From positions 25,198 through 89,197 of the forward strand of contig CAUYUJ010003047.1 in the NCBI GenBank assembly GCA_963575745.1: DNA of 64,000 nucleotides, given 5' to 3'. This document shows positions 1 to 10,904 of this stretch, piece after piece; position 1 is the first letter of the stretch; each line of letters begins with the position of its first letter. The DNA is from Prorocentrum cordatum. Lineage: Eukaryota > Sar > Dinophyceae > Prorocentrales > Prorocentraceae. The notes below the pieces were generated by a model. That model made no database searches and had not been told where the DNA came from. It saw only the letters and a program-made list of their open reading frames with translations. Position numbers and translations under genes: made by a program.

Positions 1-31
1 GGAGGAGGAGGAGGAGGAGGAGGAGGAGAAG
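1..31. repeat. GGA triplet tract at window edge
   Basis: Pure (GGA)n that directly abuts the truncated LINE fragment starting near base 32. Confidence 0.9.
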
Positions 32-724
32 GACCTTTGGCGCGCAGTTGGTGATCGTCCGATCACAGTGCGCAAGATCCGATCCCACCTCTCCCACGAG
101 GATGCAGTCACCCTAGGCTTCGACCCAGTCCACTGGCAGGCAAATCGTCTGGCGGATAAGGCTGCAGAGAAAGGAGCTGAGATGGCCCAGATCCCGTTTC
201 ATGCAAGGCGACAGGGAGCCGAATCTGATAATTGGTGCCACAAAGTTATTGACTCCATCTTGGCGGTGTCTATGGCCCTAGTTCAGCAGGCCCCCAACCT
301 TTACGGAGCAGCGTCTAAGGGCAACCGCCAGGCGGAGGCTAAGAGTTCCCTTGCGGTTTTGCGTCAGGAAAAGGAATCGCAGCTGGCCCTCCTCGTCTCT
401 CAGTCGTCTCACGTCGTGGAGCAGAGGGCGCGAGTTTCTTGGCGCTGCATTGTGTGTTTTCAGTCCGATGGAGGCGAGCGAGAGGCTTTCCTTCGGTCGA
501 CCTGCCCAGGCCAGCCCACCACCATCCACCTCTCCCATAAGCTGGAAGCTTTCAGGGGCGCGTATTGGTGCCAGCTCTGTGGAGAATCAGGGGTTCCCTC
601 AAGAGGCAAATTGCTGAAATTGGGGCGAACGTGTGTACATGGCCTCACAGACCATGGGAGGAGGGTGGGGAGGGCTCTGATGGCTGGGAAACTTCCCCCT
701 GATCTTAAGGCTTGGCCTGAATGA
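32..724 (+). pseudogene. LINE pol 3' end: RNase H tail plus Cys/His C-terminal domain
   Basis: The frame opens at about base 32, just after the GGA tract, and stops at 722-724. The first part reads as the end of an RNase H domain: a KIRSH segment and then HWQANRLADKAAEKGAE, where the RLAD part matches the conserved last Asp region of retroelement RNase H. Residues about 125-180 carry a putative zinc-binding region (WRCIVC, then YWCQLCGESG), followed by a basic tail with HGRRVGRALMAG and LPPDLKAWPE. LINE-1 and LINE-2 in this window end in comparable Cys-rich domains, which supports the assignment. Everything upstream of RNase H (endonuclease, RT) is missing, either 5'-truncated at the repeat or outside the window. 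It lies tail-to-tail with LINE-1 across the 885-1063 GGA tract. No functional protein is expected. Confidence 0.7.
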
Positions 725-884
725 TCAGAAGCCTGGGTCCACCTCCTGTCGCGGCCTCAGGTTCCAGATATCGCCCCTGGTTCCTGAGGTGACAAAAGTG
801 GATGGAGGTGGCCCAGGATGTTCTTTCTTTCTCTAGAGGGGTACCTCAATGGACTCATCCCCCAAGGCAGGCAAGAGGCAAGAG

Positions 885-1063
885 GAGGAGGAGGAGGAGG
901 AGGAGGAGGAGGAGGAGGAGGAGGAGGGGAGGGGGAGGGGATGAGGAGGGGGAGGGGGAGGGAGGAGGAGGAGGAGGAGGAGGAGGAGGAGGAGAGAAGG
1001 AGGAGGAGGAGGAGGGAGGAGGAGGAGGAGGAGGAGGAGGAGGAGGAGGAGGAAGAGGAGGAG
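885..1063. repeat. GGA/GGGA polypurine tract
   Basis: About 180 bp of (GGA)n with G-rich interruptions. It separates two LINE 3' ends that face each other. All frames across it (poly-Glu, poly-Arg, poly-Gly, poly-Leu) are repeat artefacts. Confidence 0.95.
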
Positions 1064-1161
1064 CTTGTTGTTACAATGCCCGTGAGGGAAAAACGTGTTT
1101 AACATGAAGGTCGAGGAGCGGTGGCTTCAAAGGCCAGCGTCTTAATCCTCGACCCCCGCAC

Positions 1162-2961
1162 TCAGTCGTGGAGGAAAGCTGCAGCCTCCTCTTCCGCATC
1201 GAGGCCTGGCTCTGGGGATGCCACTTGTACCCCATGAGCCTGGTTCCGAGATCCTTGGGAGGGCAGCTCCTGCGAGGCCGACCGTGCCGCAGGAGCCGCC
1301 CCTCCTCCCTGGAAAACACACGCTCTTCCAGCACGCTCGCGGTCGACAATCCGCCGCCGCGAGGCCTCTAGCCCAGGCGAACTTCGGGAGGGCAGCTCCT
1401 GCGGGGCCGAATGCGCCGCTGGAGCCGCCCCTCTTCCGTGGAAAACATTGACTCCTCCAGCACGCTCGCGGGCCGCGATTCGCTGCCGCATGGCCTCGAA
1501 CCCAGGGAGGAGCTGCCCGCCATCATTCGGGACAGGGGAGTGCACAGCTCGACGTCGCGGTTGCTGGCTCTGCAGCAGACGCAGTCGATTCACCTCCCAC
1601 GGAATGTGGAGGACCACCCCTGGGGCACGATAAGATTGGGGGTGGAGTCCTCGCAACATTCGACCGGGACGGCATCTCGTGGCCGACGCAAACAAACGTC
1701 CTGGGCACACTTGCTCGAGGCGTCGGCTGATACGATCAGTGCTATATGCGCCGCATCGACGACAGAAAACCAACGAGGGACCACTAGACAAACGAGTGAA
1801 GACCAACGAATGGGACGTCGACTCGCGACCCTTCAAAAAAATAAAGTTATTTCTCTTCCCAGAGCAGCCCGTCATCTCCGGCCTAGCCGCACACGCGTTG
1901 ACTGCTCGGGCTTGGCAATCATGACGGATGTAGATGCCCTGAGTGCCTGGGACCGCCGTCCAGGCGTGCCAACGCTGCGCTCCAACCTCGCGGGGCCTGG
2001 GAACCTTGGGCCTCGAAGGGAACTGGGCGAAAGGGAAAAGGGGCAACGCAGCCCCCACCACTCTGGCCGCAGCCCGAGCCCTGGAAATCAAACGGTCTAA
2101 TTCCTCCAGGTCCCCAGGGCTGTCCCGCGCATGCAACATCACAGCAGGTTTAGCATGCACGTCAGCGGCAAAGCTGGCACGTGCAATTCGCCTCTGGTCA
2201 AGAGGCAGCGCGTCAATGACTTGGAAACTACGGCGTGCAGGGGTGCGAGGAGCCTTCGTGATCAGAGGGGCCCCAGCAAGCTCAGAAAAGCCCCGTCGGA
2301 GGCCGGCATATTTGGATCGGCCCCGAACAACCTGGTCCTGGCTCTGGTTGTGCAAACGAACCACGCCTAGTCACGACAGGACAAATGCGGGTGCTATAAT
2401 TGCCATCTGTTCCACTGCCTGAGGGGTCTGAGGCAAAGAAGGCCACGCTGGGCCATGGAAACGAGCAAGAATGCCCTCCGACCCAGCCTCCAAAGAAACC
2501 CCAGCGTAGGCGGCCCTCGACAACACTCTGATCGGACTGCGCGCACACGACTCATCGACGACGACATCGACAGCATCGTCCAAGATCGATAAGTCGTCGA
2601 GGGGCTCGCCATTAGCTGTCAAAACCGCTGGGTAGAGCTGGTCCGTGGGAGGCTGCAGGTAGCACGACGGGTGGCAGAACGCCAAACGCGCCCACAAGGG
2701 ATCTTCGCACCCCGCACCAGAGGCCTCAGCGATTATCTCCTCACTACACGCACCGTCTCTGGCCTCGACCACCTCAGGAGCCTGGCAGCACCGCAGTCTA
2801 TGATGGAGGCTATCGCATCTTCCACAAAGAGGGCACTTACCATTCGACTCAAAGCCTCGCGCTTTCCGTCGGTCGACTGTGAAAACAGCATTAGCAAAAC
2901 AACTCGCAACAGCATACTTAGAGCGCGCACTAAACTTTTGTAGACCTACACACACAAGCAC
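1162..2961 (-). pseudogene. LINE-1 zinc finger, RNase H and C-terminal domain
   Basis: The fragment 2961-2371 (196 aa) contains KCPLCGRCDSLHHRLRCC, a CxxC...HxxxxC finger also present in LINE-2 (CPHCGLPDALHHRLWVC) and in shorter form in LINE-3. It then has RNase H-like sequence including a GPAWPSLPQTPQAVEQ block, and the PQTPQxxE motif recurs in LINE-2 at about 22530. After a frame change, 2364-1162 (400 aa) continues RNase H and ends in a Cys pair region (LVFCRRCGAYSTDR) followed by a basic tail. Proline/alanine-rich near-repeats occupy the last 100 residues. The order matches the 3' half of ORF2. Frame changes make it a pseudogene. Confidence 0.65.
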
Positions 2962-2964
2962 GAA

Positions 2965-4387
2965 CTAGATCAGCACACACACACACACACACACGCACAT
3001 TGTCTCCTTGCATGCCGACCACACGTGCCATCTCACGCTCATGCTGTCTCTGAATACCCTCAGTAACAGAAGCTTGATGAGCGAATGGGAGGTGTAAAGC
3101 AGCGAGATTTCGACTCCTCGATCGTCGGTCCACTCAGAGTAGTTCTTAGGCTCCCAGGTTACCCTCTGGAGGCGCAGGAGCATCCTCGAAATCGGTCCCT
3201 TCGACTGTCGCCAAGAGGACTCGGGGTCCCATCTACCGTGAACGGTGACATACATCTCCTCAAGTTTCTGCAGAGAGAAAAGTGCTCGCTCGGGCGCGAC
3301 TGCAGACTGCCAGAACATAACCGACCACAAAGCAGCAGGAGCGACAGCAACATCTGCAACAGGGTCGCCGTGGAGCACACATTTGACAACAAGAGAGGCT
3401 CCTCGATGCGAGGGCGGCTTGAAGCTGAGCAGCGTGGCCCGAGCCCTTTTTCAGCTCGTAGTCGCTCATGCCCCAGACCGAACAGCCATGCGTGAGCGCC
3501 GGCTTCAAACCAACGGCGTGACTCTTCGCCATTCGATGCTTTCCGTGCGCCCACCATCTGCGAAAGCGAAGAACTCGATCGCGTCGAAACTTGAATTGCT
3601 GAAAACGTAGCCGTTGTTTTCGAAGAGCCCCATTAGCCGATCTAGCCAGTCCTGGAGCCAAATCGATCCCGGGCGCGGCCGAGCCTTGAGGTAGCCCTCG
3701 AACACATAATTGCTCAGCCAGGGATCTAGCCAAGGGAAGCGAACTTGCCACCGTGATCGCTTTAGAGTCCGAGATATCAGCCTTAAGTTCTTGCTTAAAC
3801 ATCCGATGGAAGTCGGCTGCTGCTTCAGGTACCGCTCGAAGTAGGCTAGCTTTATCCCCTATCCCCCGTATCGCATCGTCGTCGATGTACGAGGAGAGCC
3901 GAATCAGCGGATGCCTGGGCGTGAAAGCATCGAAGGACTCTAACGCATACACCTTGACACAGGCATTGTTAAACATATCTCCTGCAGGTAGGCCACTACT
4001 AGCAAAGTAGACAACAGGATGAAACGCCTCGGGGATCTCCAGTGGTTATACATCGTCTTGACTATGACCTGGGGGATTCCTCTGCGATATGCTCTATCAC
4101 GCAGTAGGTCCAGCTGGAACGACTCACCGTACTTCTTACCATCCCACTGCATACCCAAGACACCCTGGCCCCTGGAGTCGGCAACCTTCGAAAGAGCCGC
4201 CTGGGCCCATGCGCGCTTCAGCGCTCGCACCCACCCCGAAGGCCCAGTAGCCCCTCTCAGCGGCAGCAAAGAAGGGGTCCAGCATCGGTCGGCGAAGCCT
4301 CTCCCAGACACGCACAAAACTAGAAAGCAGTAAAATAGCTCGACGCCCACTTGCTGGCGTATCAATCAGCGGAAACAAACCATTCAC
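2965..4387 (-). pseudogene. LINE-1 reverse transcriptase core
   Basis: Three overlapping frames (4387-4136, 4365-3940, 3976-3260) and 3378-2965 together read as an RT. The first has a fingers region (RRAILLLSSFVRVWERLRRP), then QWDGKKYGESFQ, which aligns with motif A and keeps its Asp. The third has SSYIDDDAIRG at about 3889-3878, where YIDD is the catalytic xxDD of motif C. The thumb continues as HGDPVADVAVAP and SKGPISRML. A (CA)n tract at 2973-2996 lies in the 3' part and is translated as alternating Cys-Val. At least three frame changes are present, so no active enzyme is encoded. Confidence 0.75.
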
Positions 4388-4467
4388 ATAAAATGCTTTG
4401 GAAAGAGCCCCAGCCGTTCCACCGCTTCATGCAAGATGCTGAGGGTGAATATGCCAGCGTCTCCCAA

Positions 4468-6156
4468 TCAACAAATGTGCCTTGGATGGAACCCATCCAT
4501 GGTGGACGAAGTAAGATGCGTAAGCTTTCTCGAAGCGGAACGCATGTCACCAATCGAGGCTCTAGGGAAGCATTCTCGATCAGGCACCTCAGCAACTGGC
4601 GGGCTCAAGGTAGCGCGCCACTGCTGGCTCAGCTCCTCGGCCTCGCCAGCGAGGATGACGTCGGGCGCGCTCGAGAATGCACCTGGAGCCCTCTCGACGA
4701 TGCTGGGGCTCCAAAAGTGCTGCAGCCTCGTGATCCTGTGCATTGCCATGGCCAAGCCCTTGAGCGCGTCGTCGCACCGCTGATTCCACGCCTGCGTTTG
4801 CAGCTTGGTGGCCTTCGTCGCTGCATGCTCGAAATCATCAGTCATGAAATCAGAGAACTCAGCGGCCTCAGTCCACCGAGGATGCTCACGCTGGGAAGGG
4901 TATGTACGCAAAAGGTCACGACACACCACCACTTGAGCATCGAGCCGTACATCAAGGCCTTCACCAGGGCATTCCTCAACCAAGCAGGCTTGCTGAAGCT
5001 TAGTGGCCGCATCATTCGCGGCCAACTGCGGAGCTTCCATTGCCGAAAGCTCGGACCCATGCCATACTTGATAAAGCCGCTGCCAGCCGCGACAAACATG
5101 AACGTCGCCGGCAACGCGAGACTTGCGTCCAAGCGCTGGGGCCCACTTGCGCGTGAGACATCTCCCTCTGGTCAACGCCTTGAGTGGGCGATCCAAGATA
5201 GCCTCGAGCTCCATCTCCGCATCCTGTAAGAAAATAGTCCAAGCATGGCTGAGCTTCTGCCACGCTCTGGAGACATCCTCATGCTCAGCCGCATGAGCCG
5301 CATGTTCAGCAAGCTCACGAGCTAAAATGTCCGACCTCGGCTGCGGGCGTGGCCCTATCGGAGGCAGCGCAGGCAGTCGCCCATGAGCACAGTGCACCAG
5401 CTGCTTCAACATTAGCACACCTGGCCGCAGATGAAGACGAACTGGCTTATGCGGACCGCCATGCCGCGCATTGACAACCTGGACTCTCTCCACGAGCCGA
5501 ACAAGGTCATGGGATCCAAGAAAATCAATGATACTGGCAGAATTCGGCACGACGCAAGTTGGGCGAGCAGGAACGACAGCAAGCAATCCCGCCTTTCGCG
5601 TGAAGCCTGAAATCTCCAGCGTCTGAGGTTCAACATTCCAGCCGGCGCCTGCCAGTATAAGGCCGATGCTCTTGGTGACGTTGGTGCCCATCATCTTGAG
5701 AATGCGCATGTTGGCACTGTCCAGGCCCGCAGCCGTGTGCAGGTAAGCGGATTACACAGTGAGCTCTGGCCACCCAGGGATGCCAACCTTGACTGAGATA
5801 AGTCGGCCTTTGACAATCTCGCCCCCTGTAGGGTTCCATCGTCAACCCAAATCGGAGCGAGCAAAGACCGCAACACCTGCAGAGTGGGATCCACGATCGC
5901 GCTCGAAAGACGGACTGCACAGAACACGATAGCCGATCGTTCGGGCTGCACGTTGAAGGTCAGGAACCGCCGCCTCAGCTGTGCCAATCTCCTGTGCACG
6001 CACGATGAGAGTCAGAGGCACGCAGTCGATCGAGAAGTGTAGCTCGACAATTGCCATTGGACGATTCAAAAAACTGAACATGACCATCGTCGGGCACCTT
6101 CGCAAAACCGTCGAGCTGCGGAACGACAGTGCCTGCATACGACACTGGAAGACCAC
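4468..6156 (-). pseudogene. LINE-1 endonuclease and linker to RT
   Basis: The N-terminal half (6156-5842) includes a block ending GSHSAGVAVFARSDLG, typical of the SAGVAVLAR strand of EEP endonucleases in these LINEs. It then shifts frame through 5920-5630. The long frame 5709-4468 (413 aa) starts within the C-terminal part of the endonuclease (GAGWNVEPQTLEISGF, then SASIIDFLGSHDLVRLV, the D of the IDF motif). It runs through a roughly 250-residue linker rich in Trp, Arg and Ala towards the RT fingers. The family nicks target DNA for target-primed reverse transcription. The frame breaks argue against function here. Confidence 0.7.
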
Positions 6157-6473
6157 ATAGAAAGGGCGGCCGCAGCGAAGGCACCATTGGATAATTATTC
6201 CGGCCAGGGCCCTGAGACGCTCCTTCCATGTGAGCCGTTGGGCACCCTGTGGGCTGGAAGGGTCTGCAGTTCCCTGGCCTGTCCATGCGGGGCCTACCAG
6301 CCCCGAGAACTATCTGGGGCGCCGAACCCGACCAGCACGAACCCGAACTCCCAGAGCATGTAAGGTCTCTAGCCCCGAAGGGAACCTGGGATGCCGAACT
6401 TGGCATCGTCGAACCCGAACTCCCAGAAGAGAAGGTGCCTGCATCGACAGGCACGCCTACAGGCCGAGGTACG

Positions 6474-7582
6474 TCAGGATGACGAAACAACGCGCTGCCT
6501 CTTAACGCCCATAGCCTGCAATTGCTCCTCGAACTCACGTTTATCTCCCTGGGATCCCGTGGCACTGAACAACTTATCAACGTCATCTGCCGATAGTCCA
6601 TCATACTGTGACATCTCTTCATCTGTCGCCCATGCAGGCGGTGCTTCTCGAGGGGGCGTCCGTTCACCTGCACCGTCCGGCCCTGGTGCCACCTCTGCTG
6701 AATCACCAGTTTCCCTGCGCAGCTGCTGGAACTTAGCAGACAAAGGATTCTGCAAGAAGTCGCGGACATCAGCGCTTGCCTCCAACACATCCGTGGGCAA
6801 GTTGAGATCCGCTTGCTTCGGCGAAACAGGCATCGCTCTGCGCAGCTCAGATGACAGGGCTTCAACCTCCCGACAGACTGCTGCTTCCTTCTCTCGAAGC
6901 TCCAACAGCTTTGCCTGTGCGGCCTCGATGACTTCACGCTGGGCAGTGACAGCTGCCTTAGCGCGCTCTTGCTTCTTCTGGGCCGACTGGAGGCGGAAGG
7001 CAACGTTCGTGCGTTGCTGCAGAGGAGGCCTGCTGCTTCGCTGGGCAGCACGGGCCTCGCGCAACTTATCCTGCAAGCACTTCTTGGCAGGATCGGCATC
7101 ATCAACTGACTCCAGCTGCTTGAGGGCGCTCTCCAGGGACTCAATCCTGCCAGCACGTGCCTCATCGGGGTCAGCACGAGGAAGATCAGGACCAGGAGTC
7201 GGAGCCTTCGGCTGAAGAGCCTTGAGGCGCTGGTCCAGCTTTTTGTCCATGGCCATAGTGAGCTGCTGAACGAGGTCAGGCGGGGCCCCGCCGCCCATCG
7301 TCCGCTCGGGTCCTTCGGAGCCGAAGAAGACGGCGTCTTGTCAAGCTCCTTGGCATTCTTTTTTGCGGCCTGCTGCACACGCTGAGGAGCAGCAGCACCA
7401 CAAAGACACTTGATGCGGCAAGCCCAGTTCGCAGTCCTGGTGTATTGCGAACAGGACCAAAGAGGCATTCGAGGGCCTCTGAGCACGGAACCATCGCCAG
7501 ACATGCTGCTGCTGGCGACGACAAATTGAATTCGAAATCTTTGGCCCGCCGACGCAGGCCGTTCTGAAGCTGGCGTCGGCAA
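6474..7582 (-). CDS. LINE-1 ORF1: Cys finger plus coiled-coil protein
   Basis: The frame 7298-6474 encodes 274 aa starting MGGGAPPDLVQQL. Residues about 50-150 are a strongly charged coiled coil (KKQERAKAAVTAQREVIE, then LLELREKEAAVCREVEAL). The C-terminal 70 residues are acidic and end in a basic KRQRV. Upstream, in another frame (7582 to about 7300), sequence around NWACRIKCLCGAAAPQRV looks like a small RanBP2-like Cys finger, also seen at the start of LINE-2 ORF1 (CPACRCKKNSF...CYNC). A frameshift near 7300 probably separates the two halves of one protein. ORF1 proteins of this type are thought to bind RNA. The coiled-coil half is the longest intact piece of LINE-1. Confidence 0.6.
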
Positions 7583-7587
7583 GCTCG

Positions 7588-7640
7588 AGGAGGCGGAGGA
7601 GAAGGAGGAGGAGGTGGAGGAGGGGGAGGAGGAGGGGGAA
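7588..7640. repeat. GGA tract at 5' end of LINE-1
   Basis: Imperfect (GGA)n directly upstream of LINE-1 in its own orientation. Confidence 0.85.
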
Positions 7641-7658
7641 GGCGCGCAGGGGGGAGGC

Positions 7659-7754
7659 GGTCACGTCACGATTTGCGCGCGGTCGCCGCCAAGCGCAGGC
7701 GCATGAACGGTGGCTGATATCCCAGACGGCGCGGGCGCGAAGCGTGGCGTGGCC
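7659..7754. mobile_element. Small foldback repeat, TCACGTCACG family, copy 1
   Basis: It begins GGTCACGTCACGATTTGCGC and ends with CCCAGACGGCGC...GTGGCC, matching the copy at 30419-30502, where the two ends are clear inverted repeats. A right end alone is present near 8190-8228 (CCAGACGGCGCCGGCGCG ... GTGACGTGACC). It has no coding capacity, so a MITE-like element is inferred. Confidence 0.5.
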
Positions 7755-7795
7755 AGGGGGGGGGTCAGGGGCAAGGAGGGGGGGGGGGCATAGGG

Positions 7796-7950
7796 TTAAG
7801 TCAGGCCTGTCCCTCTACAGGAAGAATATTCCAAAATAGTGAAACATATTTTTTGGGCGATGATTCGACGACTGTTGGCTATGTTTGAGCATCCTTTAAA
7901 TATTGTTTATTTGTCTTCCAAAACCTGCCTGTAAGGGGGACATGCCCGAC
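7796..7950. mobile_element. TIR element (GTCGGGC family), copy a
   Basis: About 155 bp with AT-rich inside and GC-rich ends. The left end is GTCAGGCCTGTCCCTCTACA (from 7800) and the right end CCTGTAAGGGGGACATGCCC then GAC (7928-7950). The ends are imperfect inverted repeats of each other. The same ends bound copies at 29272-29471, 50123-50252 and 50507-50675. No clear target duplication is seen here because the flanks are G-runs. Confidence 0.75.
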
Positions 7951-8587
7951 GGGGGGCCGATGGCCCAAACCTGCCCAGCAGCGTGCGGGTTCACAATCGA
8001 GGGCCTGTCGTCGATCCGTCGGCGATGCATCGCGGATTCCAGGTCGATTCGCACCCCCATGTGCCAGTCCCCTTCCCTCAGGGGGGGGGCGCGGGGCGGT
8101 CACGGGCGTCCTTGCGAGTGAGAAATAGTGGGCTCCAGCGCCTCCTCCCCCTTTCATCCTCGCGTCCCCCACTTAGGAATGGTTGATCCCCAGACGGCGC
8201 CGGCGCGAAGCGTGCGTGACGTGACCAGGGGGAGGGGGGGGGGGTGGCGGTCACGGGCGCCCTTGCGAATGATAAGCAGTGGGCGCCAGCGCCTCCTCCC
8301 CCTTTTCCCTCGCCTCCCCCAGGGCCCCGCAGCCGCTTGGGCTCAGGCGCGGGCCCTGCGGCCGGAGCCACGAGGCGCTGGACTGTGGCCCAGCGGGGGC
8401 CCAATCAGAAGAAGACAAGGCGCGCCATACGCACTACATGTCTGAAGGTCCGCGCAGATTTCGTGGGTCGGCGCTGGACGCCCGGGCGCCGCCAGGGTGG
8501 TCAGCGCAGATCCAGGAGATCCGATCGGATTTCCGAAAGTGTGTGCGTGTGCCGTCCTTTTTCTCCCTCGGCCAATGCCCCCGCGCC
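7951..8587. other. Non-coding spacer with repeat fragments
   Basis: No gene recognised. It contains two near-repeats of a GGTCACGGGCG...CAGCGCCTCCTCCCCCTTT block (about 8085-8165 and 8240-8320), a half copy of the TCACGTCACG foldback near 8190-8228, and a degenerate half-length copy of the GGCGCTCC foldback family at about 8444-8545. Confidence 0.5.
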
Positions 8588-8787
8588 ATGATCGCGCTGA
8601 AGGGCATCCTGGGCGCCCTGAGGCAGGAGAGGCCAGCCGGCGGTGCGGGTGTCGACGCCCCGGCCGCCGCGGCGAGGCTCCTGGAGGTCCTCCGCGCCCC
8701 AGAGGACACGGAGCCGTTCCACATCTCCGCGAGCCTCTGCCTCAACCTCCTCTCCAAGCGCCGGGAGCAAGAGAGCGGCACGAGCAT
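8588..8787 (+). CDS. Helical-repeat gene, exon A (possible first exon)
   Basis: The exon opens at an ATG and reads MIALKGILGALRQERPAGG, ending LNLLSKRREQESGTS plus AT of the next codon. No AG acceptor follows the pyrimidine-rich stretch just upstream, so the ATG may be the true start, though an upstream exon cannot be excluded. The 200-nt exon ends in phase 2 before GCGTGAGG, a GC donor of the kind common in dinoflagellates. A GT donor two bases later would leave the wrong phase for exon B. The peptide is Leu/Ala-rich and helical. Confidence 0.5.
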
Positions 8788-8845
8788 GCGTGAGGTTTCG
8801 GAGGTGCGCGCGGGTTTGCTGGGCCGTCGCTGGGCCCCCCCATTG

Positions 8846-8913
8846 AGGAGGGGGAGGAGGAGGAGGAGGAGGAGGAGGAGGAGGAGGAGGAGGAGGAGGA
8901 GGAGGAGGAGGAT
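8846..8913. repeat. GGA tract in intron A-B
   Basis: (GGA)n inside the inferred 8788-9178 intron. It follows a solo half of the GGCGCTCC foldback family (GCGCGGGTTTGCTGGG at about 8815). Confidence 0.9.
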
Positions 8914-9178
8914 TGTGATAACGTCCACGGGCAGCCCGGGCAGCTTCCACAATGCAAGTGGGGGAGTCAGCCAGCGGTCAGGAGCGGACCTGACCAGTTC
9001 TGCTCACCCTGACCGCGGAGCTGGAGCGGAGCTGGCCGATCGGGAGCAGGGCGGGGATTGCCCGAGCTCCGTCACACACGGCAGCTGCACCGTCCAGCAC
9101 CGACCCCAGAAGGCCGCGCGGACCACCGAAAGCTCGCGCCTCTGCCGCTTGCGCCATTCCCCTCCGCAGGCAGCCGCG

Positions 9179-9323
9179 CGTCGGCGCCGCGCTGTGGTCG
9201 CAGCTCGCGGACCGCGCGGCGCCGGTGCTGCCGCGTATGCCGCCGCGCCAGCTGACGCTGGCCGTCAACGCGCTCGCGCGCGCGGGGGTGGCGCCGGGCG
9301 CCTGGCTGCACGGGGCCTGCGAG
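9179..9323 (+). CDS. Helical-repeat gene, exon B
   Basis: The acceptor is CCCCTCCGCAG, then G completing the codon from exon A, then CAG CCG CGC. The peptide QPRVGAALWSQLADRAAPVL continues RMPPRQLTLAVNALARAGVA and ends WLHGACE. It has the same helix-turn-helix composition as exons C-F. The exon stops in phase 0 at GAG before GCTCGG (GC donor). GAGGC occurs again at the next acceptor (AAGAG|GCG), so the intron ends in a short direct repeat. Confidence 0.6.
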
Positions 9324-10030
9324 GCTCGGGGGCAGCGATACGGAGGGAATAGGCTCAGGGGGGAATGCGTCGACCCCCAATCATGGATCGATGATGTGGC
9401 AGAATTTGTTCGCACAATACGTGGGGAGAGTTGGCAAACAATTGCGTCGGACAGCAACGTGTGGTCACAGTTGGAGGACGGTTATGTGCACCGTACACAT
9501 AGAGACAGATTTACCCTCGACTGAATGTGCGGCGCCCCGGCGCCCACTCCCAGCCCCGCGCGCGGCCGCCCTCACGGGCGAACTGGGAGTCGCCTCGCCT
9601 CGCCTCGCCACCCCGCCCAGGAACGTGCGGATTCGCGATCGGGGGCCTAGCGCCGGTAAATCTGCGATGGGCCCTGAGATCCGACGATGCGAAACATTTG
9701 CAGCATCGCGAGACATCACGACTGCACCCCTAGATTCTAGATTCCATGTTTCTGCGCCATTTTTCAGGCCCGATCCATCCGTAAGGGTCCCAGGGCCCGA
9801 AGCTTGGCGAAAACGCCCGGGGTGAAGACACTGCAACGCCCAGAGCTCAGGGCATCCCCGATTCCATCCTCCTCCTCCTCCTCCTCCTCCTCCTCCTCCT
9901 CCTCCTCCTCCTCCTCCTCCTCCTCCTCCTCCTCCTCGCGCGACTCCTCGGTCGCTTTGCATTTAGCCCATTTAGTCCTCCTCCTCCTCCTCCTCCTCCT
10001 CCCCCTCCCCCTACCGTTGCCCTGCAAGAG
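9324..10030 (+). other. Intron B-C (707 bp)
   Basis: It starts GCTCGGGGGC and ends TGCAAGAG. It contains (CTC)n tracts at 9867-9937 and 9979-10013 and no coding feature I can defend. Confidence 0.5.
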
Positions 10031-10168
10031 GCGCTGGTGGCGGCACCCGCGGGCGGCCTGTCGGCGCAGGACACGGTGCTGGCGCTCAGCGCGCTGGCGC
10101 GCCTGCTGCACCGCGACGAGGCGCTGCTGCGGAGGCTGGCGGCGGCGGACGCGCCGCGGGCGCTGCAG
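10031..10168 (+). CDS. Helical-repeat gene, exon C
   Basis: Exactly 46 codons, phase 0 at both ends: ALVAAPAGGLSAQDTVLALS then ALARLLHRDEALLRRLAAAD and APRALQ. This is the clearest helical repeat in the window, with alternating Leu/Ala faces and the SALARLL signature common to FASTK/RAP-like and heptatricopeptide repeats. The donor is GACCTCGG immediately after CTGCAG, and the next acceptor is CCCCAG|GACCTGG, so CAGGACCT is duplicated at both intron ends. That implies a GA-AG intron, which is unusual outside dinoflagellates. Confidence 0.7.
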
Positions 10169-10317
10169 GACCTCGGAGGAGGAGCTGTTTGTCCGAAACT
10201 GGAATGTATACGTAGCACCCCGCAATTGCGGATAAGAGTGAGGGGGCGGGCGCGGGCGACGCGGGCGTCGTCGAGCCGGCGGACCTCGTGGCCCCCACCT
10301 TCCCTGTCAATGGCGCT

Positions 10318-10506
10318 CTCCTCCTCCTTCTCCTCCTCCTCCTCCTCCTCGTCCTCGTCCTCATCGTCATCGTCATCCTCCTCCTCCACCTCGTCCTCCT
10401 CCTCTTCTTCCTCGTCTTCCCTCTCCCCCCCTCGTCCTTTCATCATCGTCCTCACATTGTCGTCCTCCCCCTCATCGGCCTCCATCATCGTCCTCCCATT
10501 GTCGCC

Positions 10507-10580
<74 letters not shown>

Positions 10581-10660
10581 CCCTCCTCCCCCTTCTCGTC
10601 CTCCTCCTCCCCCTCCTCCCCCTCCTCGTCCTCCTGCTCCTCCTCCTGTTCTTTCTCCAC
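10318..10660. repeat. CTC, CGTCCT and ATC triplet tracts
   Basis: CTC/GTC-rich sequence at 10318-10440 and 10580-10660 surrounds an uninterrupted (ATC)n of about 72 bp at 10508-10580. It lies in intron C-D. The His, Ile and Asp homopolymer frames here are artefacts. Confidence 0.9.
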
Positions 10661-10904
10661 ATTCTCCTTACATCCTCTCTTCTTCCGCGTTTTCCTCGTC
10701 CCCGGTTTACTCCTCCTGCCTCCCCCTCATTTCCCATGATAATTGCAACGCAATCCTTTTTTTCACTTTATGCTCCTCGTCTTCTCTGGCCAAGGCAACT
10801 TGCCAGGGCAGAGTTGCTGGACGGGTCGGTGTGGATGCGCGGGGCTTGAAGAGGTCCTTGCGGGCTCAGACGGCATGCAAAAATCCGCCGCCGCGTTTGT
10901 GCGG

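Larger units (their letters stand above)
1160..7582 (-). mobile_element. LINE-1: degenerate full-length non-LTR retrotransposon
   Basis: Read on the minus strand, the order is: a Cys finger (near 7420-7480), a coiled-coil ORF1 (7298-6474), an APE-type endonuclease (about 6156-5480), a linker, a reverse transcriptase with YIDD (about 4387-2965), a Cys/His finger and RNase H (2961-1950), and a Cys-rich C-terminal domain (to 1162). This is the standard ORF1/EN/RT/RH layout of dinoflagellate LINEs. The pieces lie in several frames, so it carries multiple indels. It is flanked on both sides by GGA tracts (885-1063 and 7588-7640). No spliced-leader relict was found at its 5' end, unlike LINE-2 and LINE-3. 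Confidence 0.8.

Noticed and set aside
802-1107. Poly-Glu, poly-Arg, poly-Gly and poly-Leu open frames in the GGA tract
   Set aside because: Triplet repeats are open in every frame without a stop. There is no start context, domain or unique flanking coding sequence. The same applies to all frames over GGA, CTC, ATC, TCG, CGT and AAC tracts in the window.
4605-4625. GGGCTCAAGG inside LINE-1 as a leader relict
   Set aside because: A short coincidental match within RT-linker coding sequence on the opposite strand.
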